From the NCBI RefSeq assembly GCF_030253575.1, contig NC_080559.1:2564501-2628500 (forward strand): a DNA stretch of 64,000 bases, written 5' to 3'. Of the stretch, positions 56,572 through 64,000 are shown piece by piece. The position numbers were made by a program, and so were the translations under genes. This DNA comes from Rhododendron vialii. Lineage: Eukaryota > Streptophyta > Magnoliopsida > Ericales > Ericaceae. The notes under the pieces are model-generated. The model saw nothing but the letters and a program-made list of their open reading frames with translations. It searched no databases and was not told the origin of the DNA. Within the stretch, counting starts at the first letter, position 1; each line of letters opens with the position of its first letter.

Positions 56572-57422
56572 TGCATTCATAAATTGCGTGACTTAGGTCG
56601 GAGCAGCTGTTTTTGACGACTGCTTTTGGATAATTGAGCTGTCTATGCAGCTATATTACATATTTACATTACATAGTTTAGCTGAAACGTTTCTTCTAAG
56701 GTGCCGGTTGTTCGAAAGGATTCCCTCCTTTCCCAAGAAAAGGATTCTAACCTTCGAAAATTAAGGGCGAAAGGTTGTTGGATTTCGCCAGACATGTATC
56801 CAACTCAAGCATTAGCCCCACATTCTTCATTTATCTGCAACAAATCAAACGTACTCTGAAATCAAGAAGAGATAGAAAGAAGATAGGAATCTAATGCGAA
56901 GTCGAACAAGAGTAGAAAGGTATCTGAAGCATGCGCGAGGTAGCAGATGCTCCAAAACCAAAAAATCAAGAAAACTCATGAGAGAGAAACAGAGAGAGAA
57001 TGCGTTCTTGTCTTTGCTCTGCTTTGCTTTGAAGATGAGAAAATTTTGATCCCATCTTCCAAATCTCAGAAGCATAAAAAGTTTTCAGAGAGAGAGAGAG
57101 AGAGAGAAGAAAACCGAACCACAACAATTCACTCAATCTCTGTGTGTGTGTGTGTATTGCCAGCTCTCAAACTCTCCTTATTGATCTCCGCCTCTCTCTC
57201 TCTCTCTCTCTCTACGCCTGGCCTCATCATTGCCTTGCAGAGATCTCATAAGGTACACCAATCCCCTTATCAGTTGATTGTTTAGATCTCTTGTATTCTG
57301 CTCTCTTTGGATTCTCCGGTTTTCATTTGGCTGTATCAGTCCGATAAATATTTGTTGAGAAATGATTTGTTGTTAAATTATGATTGTAGTTTCTGATTGT
57401 TTTCTCTCTTGCATATTCTCTC
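56572..57422. other. 5' flank and probable 5' UTR of the second LRR gene
   Basis: Contains GA, TG and CT runs at 57090-57108, 57141-57154 and 57187-57213. A candidate donor CATAAG|GTACAC lies at 57251, and a candidate acceptor TTTACAG at about 57440-57446. This suggests a 5' UTR intron ending just before the conserved ATG at 57474. Confidence 0.45.
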
Positions 57423-57473
57423 ATGACGGAGTTCCCTATTTACAGCGAAAGGTTCAACTCTCATTCAAAGAGC

Positions 57474-59669
57474 ATGGCCAGTACTAGCAGTGAAGCCCCT
57501 CCTCCCCCATCACCTAGTGAGACTCCAACCATCAACAATTCTACCGAATCCAAACCGCTTGAGAACGCAGATCAAAAAGGTAAAAAACCGCTTGAGAACA
57601 ACCACCACAATGCAGCTTCAAGCAGTGGAATAACCAAAGAAGATGACAACCACGGTGGAGCTCTTTCCCTCTCTTCTGAAATGATCCAGAAGGATCTCCT
57701 CCTCTTGGATTCGGCCTTGATGAAGTACATGCACCATACATATGGGAAAATCAACCAGGCCCGTGAGAAATTCAAGGAGCAACTAAAATTTCCGAGTACT
57801 GTGAGAGACTTTGACGAAGTACGAAGTGCCATCAGGAAGCTTGAAGACCAGATCCCTTCGCTTGAAAACAATCACCACAATGCAGCTTCCAGCTGTGGAA
57901 CCACCAACGAAGATGACAACCACGGTGGAGCTCTTTCCCACTCTTCTGAAATGATCCAGAAGGATCTCCTCCTCTTGGATTCGGCCTTGATGGAGTACAT
58001 GCACCATACATATGGGAAAATCAACCAGGCCCGTGAGAAATTCAAGGAGCTACCAAAATTACCGAGTAGTGAGAGTGACTTTGACGAAGTACGAAAGGTC
58101 ATCACGAAGCTTAAAGGCCAGATCCCTTCGCACCGTTCTTCCGATTCCAAATCACAACATAGGGAGTGGCCTAATATAAATGAGTTCGAAGAGGAAATGA
58201 TGCACTTCACAGAGGTTAAGCAGACGGTTGATTTGGAGGTCCTAAGGAAAATGGCTTTCAGTGATCTCCTTGAGCCATGGCATCGTTGTTTGTTATGTTT
58301 CTTTAGGTTCCCACCAGAGAAAATTATAAAGAGAACGACGATGATTTACTTGTGGATAGGCCAGGGATATATTTCCCAGCCAAATGCTGGCAAAAAGATC
58401 TTTGATGAGCTTATTGCAAAGCACTTCATCGAGCGTTGCTCCGCGGTGCCAAATAGTTGCAGGATGAAACCTTCAGTTCGTTCTTTTTTATCCGAACTAG
58501 CTGAAGGTAAGGGATTTACTTCAAATGGAGCGCCTCTTAATGGGGATTTTTTAAAGGATTGTCGTGGTCTAGCTGGGAACTCATGTCGGATCAACAGTGA
58601 GGCCATTATTAATAAAGAGCTCAAAATATTTGAGAATGTGGAGACTATCCAAAGTCTTCATCTCGGAAGGTGGCAAAGCTCAGCTAAGCACCACATTGAA
58701 CTAGAAGACATCAAAATTCTCAATGGATTGAAGAATTTGAGGTTGTTAAAGTTTCTTAGCCTGCGAGGTATTTCTATGATGACGGAGCTTCCCGCATTCA
58801 TTTTAGAGCTAAACTGTTTGGAGATCTTAGATCTTCGAGCTTGTCATAATCTTGAGGGGATTGCTGACAATATTGGTTTGCTCAAGTGTTTGACACACTT
58901 GGACATGTCCGAGTGTTACTTTTTGGAACACATGCCCAAGAGTCTTGCTCAACTATCAAACCTCGAAGTTCTTAAGGGATTCTTCATTGGGCATCTCAAG
59001 AAAAAAAAACAATCATGTACTCTTTACGATTTGTCAAAGCTGCCGAAGTTGAGAAAACTTAACATCTACACAAGTGTTAAAAAGTTTCCTATAGGGTCGG
59101 ACCTTGAAGCTTTACAAAAATTTGAAGGCCTACTCAAGTTGACAATATCATGGGGAGGATGCTCTTTAAAGGATGAAAAAAATGACGGCATGACAACAGA
59201 CTCTAGAGCAGAAGGCCTTCAGACACTTCATCTCAGACTGCAGAAACTAGACCTTCAAGGTTTCCCTATGAAGAGTCTACCCCATTGGCTGTGGCCTGCC
59301 AATCTGAAGGAACTAAAGAAACTCTACATTAGAGGAGGGAACTTATGTGATCTAGGGCAATTACAGGAACGCCCAGGGGAGAAATGGAAAGTGGAGATAT
59401 TGCGTTTGAAGTACTTGAGTGAATTAGAGATAGAATGGAACCAACTGAGGTCATTATTTCCCGAATTAATTTACTTGCACCAACTAAAATGTCCCAAGCT
59501 TACTTCCTTCCAGATTGATAAGAGTGGTGTTTGGATGGACGAAAAGGCTATTGATACTCGGTTCTGGCTGCAGAAATTCTTCAAAACCGATGGCGTCAGC
59601 TTAAGTTCTTTGGTGGGGTATGGTCCAAACTTAGCTCAGGATGATTCTAACGTTTGTCCAGTAGATTAG
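57474..59669 (+). CDS. NB-ARC-less coiled-coil/winged-helix/LRR protein, paralogue of 30818-34030 (731 aa)
   Basis: The frame opens at 57423, but ATG 57474 (MASTSSEAP) is preferred because the paralogue starts with the same residues and the sequence before it diverges after CAAAGAGC. Numbered from 57474, the order is: Ser/Pro-rich start; two nearly identical ~90-residue charged helical modules (about 41-128 and 132-219, each HHNAASS...MIQKDLLLLDSAL...GKINQAREKFKE...LRK-type ending); a winged-helix segment (CLLCFFRFPPEKIIKRTTMI then YLWIGQGYI, about 272-301); then one LRR block (about 426-690, FLSLRGIS...LDLRACHNLE...LDMSECYFLEHMPKSL). No P-loop, GLPL or MHD motif. Unlike the paralogue it has a single LRR block and a unique tail ending NVCPVD. 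It resembles proteins annotated RPP13-like protein 4; a role in intracellular immunity is inference. Confidence 0.9.
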   Translation: MASTSSEAPPPPSPSETPTINNSTESKPLENADQKGKKPLENNHHNAASSSGITKEDDNHGGALSLSSEMIQKDLLLLDSALMKYMHHTYGKINQAREKFKEQLKFPSTVRDFDEVRSAIRKLEDQIPSLENNHHNAASSCGTTNEDDNHGGALSHSSEMIQKDLLLLDSALMEYMHHTYGKINQAREKFKELPKLPSSESDFDEVRKVITKLKGQIPSHRSSDSKSQHREWPNINEFEEEMMHFTEVKQTVDLEVLRKMAFSDLLEPWHRCLLCFFRFPPEKIIKRTTMIYLWIGQGYISQPNAGKKIFDELIAKHFIERCSAVPNSCRMKPSVRSFLSELAEGKGFTSNGAPLNGDFLKDCRGLAGNSCRINSEAIINKELKIFENVETIQSLHLGRWQSSAKHHIELEDIKILNGLKNLRLLKFLSLRGISMMTELPAFILELNCLEILDLRACHNLEGIADNIGLLKCLTHLDMSECYFLEHMPKSLAQLSNLEVLKGFFIGHLKKKKQSCTLYDLSKLPKLRKLNIYTSVKKFPIGSDLEALQKFEGLLKLTISWGGCSLKDEKNDGMTTDSRAEGLQTLHLRLQKLDLQGFPMKSLPHWLWPANLKELKKLYIRGGNLCDLGQLQERPGEKWKVEILRLKYLSELEIEWNQLRSLFPELIYLHQLKCPKLTSFQIDKSGVWMDEKAIDTRFWLQKFFKTDGVSLSSLVGYGPNLAQDDSNVCPVD

Positions 59670-61004
59670 AAACAGCTTTAGTTAGCTAGGTTTAGTGTGG
59701 TAATATTTTAAAGAAATTCAAAAACGTTTCATGCATGATTTTGTAACTCCCATATATTTGTAACCCCAGATTTGATTTCAATTTTTTATTTTTGGTTTTC
59801 CATTAAACCTATCAATTATATCAGATTTTTAATTAACATGTGAGTTATGGGGTTATAATGGGATTATGTAACGTTAAAAATCTCTCATTATCTCTTCTAT
59901 TCTATTATAAATTAGGGGGTTGCTCTAGCATTTCAAGAGTACAAGTTCGTGAACTTCCCAAGTGTTACAAAATTAAGACAATATTTGCAGAAAAATAAAG
60001 ACAATAATGAACACAATATGAGTATGAAATTAGTTCTTCAAGAACTCAGGATCGATTTTCCAGGCCCGATCATATTCTCATTACCTTCCTTTTGTAGTCC
60101 TTTCTTTCTTTCCTTTCTCTTTTCCTCTCAGTTCTCAATTGAACAAGGAATTTTAGGAATGGAAACTGTTGAGGAAGAGGAGTATTACTTTTCCTTGGTG
60201 TATTTGAAACAAGAAATCGATAGGAGTGCCTATTATAGCCAAATGAAGTAGGTGAAGCTCAATTCTCACCATTGGATTGTGCTAAGTGAACTTCAGTCAT
60301 ACACTTTGGATTGTGGTATGGGTGGAAGCACAATCATATGGGAGACAAAATTGAATGGGAGGAGGGCCAATCCATTCCACTATCATATGTGATCATCCAT
60401 TATGTTCGTAACACTCCCCTTGGATGATCACACACTAAGAATATGCCTCGTTAAAACTTTGCCCAGAAAAATCCAGTGGGAAAAACCTTGACAAAGGAAA
60501 AAGAGTATGTGGACTTCCCCCTCGAAGAGGTCTCATCACACAGTGATGGTCGGATAAGGAAAACTACTCGATTCTTCTTGTGTAAGACACCCATTGTGGC
60601 GCACTTGTTTTGTTTAGAGTCGCCACTTGGTTTTAGAAACCAAGATACCAAAAGGGACGAGATTCTGAGTTTGGAATCATAGGTATGGTAAGGGGAAGGT
60701 ATTAGGCACCCCTTTCACACAACCAAAAGGTTGGCCTCTACTTGCATCGGGTTCGGTTTCAAACACATTCTGTCCAATCATTTCTTAAAAGTCATAGTTG
60801 CAGTGTCTGAAGAAAAAGAGGGAAACCTCTGACCCGGCGAACGCTGCTATAGTATTAGAGACACAGGAAATTCAAGTATACATAAATTGATATATCTCAA
60901 TAATTCCGTTTAATACTTTATCTTTCTGTTATAGGTACAATAAACTAGATCAAAAAGGTCAAAAAAGCTATCAATCAGAAGAGTCTACCATTATAGCATA
61001 CAGA
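59670..61004. other. Spacer with retroelement-like repeats
   Basis: No gene. 60410-60520 (ACACTCCCCTTGGATGATCA, then GTTAAAACTTTGCCCAGAAA and CCAGTGGGAAAAACCTTGAC) and 60610-60720 (AGTCGCCACTTGGTTTTAGA, GGGAAGGTATTAGGCACCCC) are common high-copy motifs of plant LTR retroelements. The frames at 60451-60682 on both strands belong to them. A short Cys-poor frame at 59949-60251 resembles nothing. Confidence 0.5.
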
Positions 61005-61564
61005 TGTTGGGAAACCGAATCCCAGAACTTAGTAATGGCGCGTACAGATTAGACAACAAGAAATTGCAAAACCCTACAAGGCGGAATTAAGGTTTTGCCT
61101 CAACTCCCTGCGACACGAACGCTGGTTGAACTTGTTATAACACGCTTTGCTATAAGCCACCCCGAATACTACTCGACTACACCTTACGATCTTCTATTGT
61201 ATTCCCAGCACGTCTAGAACACAAACCGAGTGTGGACTCTTTCGTGATCTGTTTGCTCTCCCTAAGCCTGCTTCTATTTCGTGAATAATAGAAAACTTCT
61301 AACCTAGAGAGCATAACGTATATATATAGGGATACGATAGGGACCTAAAGAGTAATAAGTCCGGGCTTTCAGTGTAAATAAGAAACTATAATCCCACCAG
61401 GATTCTATTTCTTATTTCATTAATTATAATTCACCCAACTACAGAATTATAATTGCACTCTCAACCTTATCTCAATTATATTACGAGCTCCATGATATTA
61501 AATACTTATTAATCTCCTCACGTTAAGATTACAGATACCCATTGATTAAAATAAATTACTAACA
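61005..61564 (-). mobile_element. Solo LTR (560 bp), minus orientation
   Basis: Read on the minus strand it begins TGTTAGTAATTTATTTTAAT and ends GGATTCGGTTTCCCAACA. Flanks are ACAGA (61000-61004) and ACAAA (61565-61569), a 5 bp duplication with one mismatch. No primer-binding site or interior adjoins it, so it is a solo LTR left by recombination. The same family starts in plus orientation at 63678. A TATATATA box-like stretch lies at about 61320, upstream of the R region on the minus strand. Confidence 0.85.
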
Positions 61565-63039
61565 ACAAAAACAAGTCTAAAGGTCTTAACAATTACAAAG
61601 ACAACCTAGACAGATATTTAAGGGTATAGAACTGGTTGAAAACACTCTAACAGAAACCTCTTCCATCAGGGTTAGGCAATTTCTCCACCCTCAAATCTTT
61701 AGATACCTCAGAATCGCACTCCTATTTAGTACAGTTAAGATTAACAACAAAAAACAAAATATATACTCATCATTCTGAAGCCAGGCCAATTTGATCACTA
61801 TAGACTAGAAACTGATGATCCAAGCAAGTAGCACCGGCTTTCAACTATTTATATCCAAATCCAATAACTAGGAAGCTCTGATTTTGACGCTGCCAAATTT
61901 CTCACTTGATTGTGGGTTTCCGCCGCGTCTTGATAAATTTCAAGTCCCCATTAAGGACCTCACGGGCAAACCTCCATACTTCCTCTGCATTTCTCTCACC
62001 ATCAAATGCTGCATGCTTCCCCTTTCGAGGTTTGAAAGTGATCAAGACTTTGTCTGATGATTTGAATCCCAATTTATCGAGTGAGTTTAGAAATGACAGA
62101 TGCTTGGATATATACATCCAAAAGAACATGGGAAATAGTCTTCGGAACTAGAGGCCAAACTCTGGCACCCTAATAGTGGTTTCTGAGAAAACTAGAAGCA
62201 CAAATCATGCAGCAAATAAAGAAACTAGTCTTTTATAGCAATTGCCAAACCCTCGAAGGTTAAAAAACTTCAGCTCTGGAAAGGCAACTGTATAAACTCC
62301 CAGTACTTTTTTTAACCTGCAACAAAGGAAGTAAGAACTTACAATATTTCATTTCAAGTCCACTCAAACAGCGCTTAAATGAAGGAAGATGATGAAAAAC
62401 CCGAAGGAGTGTTATTGAAAATTTAGTAGTGAGAGAGAGAAGCAGCATTCAAATTTTATCTAATGTCCCCGAAGGGAGACGGCCAGGGCATCTATGAAAT
62501 AGGACATGAAGGGGAGACCATACTAAAGGAAGAAATAGGAGGAAGGAAAATGGAGGGTTTCCTTTATAGTCACCACCAAGCGGCATCAATTGAAAGAGGC
62601 TACACCATTTTACATAATTGCATCTAAAGCGCAACCTTAAACTGAATTAACGGATGGAGTTTTCTTAGTACTTTTCATACCCTCTATATCAATACCAAAT
62701 AGGTTTTGATCCGATTTAAAATGAGGGTGATGCAAGAATTTTGTCAAAATAATTTGTTTTTTTACCCATTAAGGATAAAATTGTCAAATCATTTAATTTC
62801 AAAGTAAATAATTTTGGATCCAAGTTACTTTGGTTAGATTGTAGACTCAAAAAGCTTTCTGACGGTTCAAGTCATGTGCAATTCGGAGTTCGGGAGTGTG
62901 TGTGACAAGTCTGCAAAGTTGGGCATTTTTTGTAGCTTTGAGGTGCTCTTGGGGCACACTGCCAAAACTTAACAATGTCATCTATTCCCCTCTTTCCCAA
63001 TCACGCCTGTCTCTTCTTCTGCCCTTCTCCTCCACCACC
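61565..63039. other. Spacer with one possible exon fragment
   Basis: Apart from the minus-strand frame at 61902-62129, nothing is recognised. Frames at 62260-62634 on the minus strand are without known motifs. Confidence 0.4.
61902..62129 (-). pseudogene. Possible last exon or fragment of a host gene
   Basis: The minus-strand translation LGFKSSDKVLITFKPRKGKH then AAFDGERNAEEVWRFAREVL and NGDLKF ends at a stop after KPTIK. Composition and phase look like real coding sequence. It recalls the C-terminal part of an ER DnaJ/thioredoxin-fold protein (ERDJ3A-like), but that is a weak impression. No upstream exon is recognisable within 1 kb on the minus strand, so it may be a captured or orphaned fragment. 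Confidence 0.35.
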
Positions 63040-63535
63040 ACTACCTAACCACCTTGATCAATATCCAATCCCACAATCTTAGTTTTTTTTTTGTTTTTTT
63101 TTCACCACCATATTTTAACCACTCCTGTGGTCCTACCACCACCTCATCGCCATTGTTTCACCACCACCAATCGCTTCACTATACCTCCATGGCTCCACCA
63201 ACACCTCGAGGCCATCATTTTACCACCACCACTTAGACACCATGATTGTCACCCTTCCACTAAACCATCACCGCCTCACAACCCCCATCTTACTATTGCT
63301 ATCATTGTGGCACTAGGTCCACCAACAATACTTCATTGTCACTATCACCACCACCACCTACGTACCATCATTTCACGACCACACCTCACCCTACAACCAC
63401 CACCATTACTTCACCGCCACTATCACTACACCCTATTTCACCACCAATGCTATCATTTGACCACCACAACTACCACACGTCCGCTTCACCATCACCGCCA
63501 CCTCACAACCACTATCTTACTACAACTACAACTAA
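63040..63535. repeat. CCA/CAC-rich low-complexity tract
   Basis: About 500 bases dominated by CACCACC, TTTCACCACCAC and similar repeats. Several overlapping frames (Pro/Thr/His-rich, 60-155 residues) arise from it in different phases, which argues against true coding. The composition is unlike the surroundings. Confidence 0.65.
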
Positions 63536-63677
63536 GGGTGTGCATGGGTCGGGTTTGACCCCGAACCCGACCCGACATGTCGGGTAACAAAATTATTGGC
63601 CTGCAAACCGAACCGAACATGTGATAAGAACCGTCCGCGAGCCCAATTCTTTACGTTGGGTCGGGTCGGGTCCAACC
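63536..63677. repeat. GGGTCGGGT-type plant dispersed repeat
   Basis: AGGGTGTGCATGGGTCGGGT followed by ACCCGACCCGACATGTCGGG and later TTGGGTCGGGTCGGGTCC. This belongs to the same general class of GTGTGCATGG/GTCGGG or GAGCTCGGCTCG repeats found near 5770, 6395 and 22857, which are common in plant DNA and probably nonautonomous transposon remnants. Confidence 0.5.
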
Positions 63678-64000
63678 TGTTAGTATTTTATTTTAATCAA
63701 CAGGTATCTGTAATCTTAACGTGGGGAGATTAATAAGTATTTAATATCATGGAGCTCGTAATATAATTGAGATAAGGAAGGGAGTGCAATTATAATTCTG
63801 TAGTGGGGTGAATTATAATTAGTGAAATAAGAAATAGAATCCTTGCAGGATTAGTTTTTTCTTATTTACACTGGAAGCCCAGACTTATTACTCCTTAGGT
63901 CCCTATCGTAGCCCTATATATACACGTTATGCTCTCTAGGTCAGATTGATGTTTTTCTATTATTCACAAAATAGAGGCAGGCTTAGAGAGAGCAAATAGA
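63678..64000 (+). mobile_element. Partial LTR at the window edge, plus orientation
   Basis: Begins TGTTAGTATTTTATTTTAAT and follows the reverse complement of 61005-61564 closely for 323 bases until the window ends. It could be another solo LTR or the 5' LTR of a full element beyond 64000. Confidence 0.85.

Noticed and set aside
63054-63587. Pro/Thr/His-rich proteins of 60-155 residues
   Set aside because: Several phases of one CCA-rich tract are open at once, and codon pattern gives no preference; treated as low complexity.
1-64000. tRNA or snoRNA genes
   Set aside because: I saw no cloverleaf with A and B boxes or C/D-box pairing; a tRNAscan-type search would be decisive. TGGTATCAGAG motifs are retroelement primer sites, not tRNA genes.

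Overview
This window is nuclear DNA from a flowering plant, almost certainly a eudicot. It has intron-split genes with GT-AG junctions, AT-rich intergenic DNA, and many plant-type transposons (Stowaway MITEs, TRIM and Cassandra retroelements, CACTA, hAT and MULE elements). The two leucine-rich-repeat genes resemble a family I know best from asterid/Ericales genomes, so an Ericales-like shrub or tree is a guess, not a conclusion.

Layout. 1-2.4 kb: AT-rich spacer with a 270 bp foldback element. 2.4-5.5 kb (minus): a five-exon gene for a small plant-specific protein ending in a winged-helix-like motif. 5.5-8.9 kb: spacer with a MITE and degenerate repeats. 8.9-15.0 kb (plus): a complete three-exon STELLO gene, a Golgi glycosyltransferase-like protein that assists cellulose synthase. 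15.9-21.6 kb (plus): a complete seven-exon CTU2/NCS2 gene (cytosolic tRNA 2-thiolation), with two MITEs and a TRIM retroelement in its introns. 21.6-30.8 kb: spacer holding a partial copy of the CTU2 3' end, foldback elements and a MULE with perfect 9 bp target-site duplications (TSDs). 30.8-34.0 kb (plus): a 1,070-residue coiled-coil/winged-helix/LRR protein related to CNL resistance proteins but lacking the NB-ARC ATPase; its LRR block is duplicated in tandem. 34.3-34.9 kb: a complete Cassandra TRIM carrying 5S-rRNA-like sequence in both LTRs. 35.2-37.4 kb: a larger CTU2 pseudogene (exons 5-7, 53 bp deletion). 37.6-44.2 kb: a CACTA-like transposon that captured three consecutive exons of homogentisate 1,2-dioxygenase and also holds a LINE fragment. 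44.2-49.9 kb: spacer with three copies of one Stowaway family and other repeats. 49.95-52.16 kb (plus): a complete single-exon DUF4220/DUF594 membrane protein gene. 52.2-57.4 kb: minisatellite, further fragments of CTU2 flank, a rearranged TRIM, a hAT element and a broken gene fragment. 57.4-59.7 kb (plus): a second NB-ARC-less winged-helix/LRR gene, paralogous to the first. 59.7-64.0 kb: repeats, including a solo LTR and the start of the same LTR in the opposite orientation at the right edge.

The genes do not form a pathway. STELLO, CTU2, the wHTH-like gene and the DUF4220 gene look like single-copy host genes. The rest has been shaped by segmental duplication of the CTU2 3' half and by repeated transposon insertion. 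Because the copies retain introns, several TE insertions can be read against empty sites within this same window (MITE at 19661, TRIM at 20839, Cassandra at 34264), which gives an internal order of events.

I did not find a clearly new biological system. The most unusual features are the pair of NB-ARC-less winged-helix/LRR genes with internally duplicated modules, the HGD-capturing CACTA element, and the TRIM with an inverted copy inside it.
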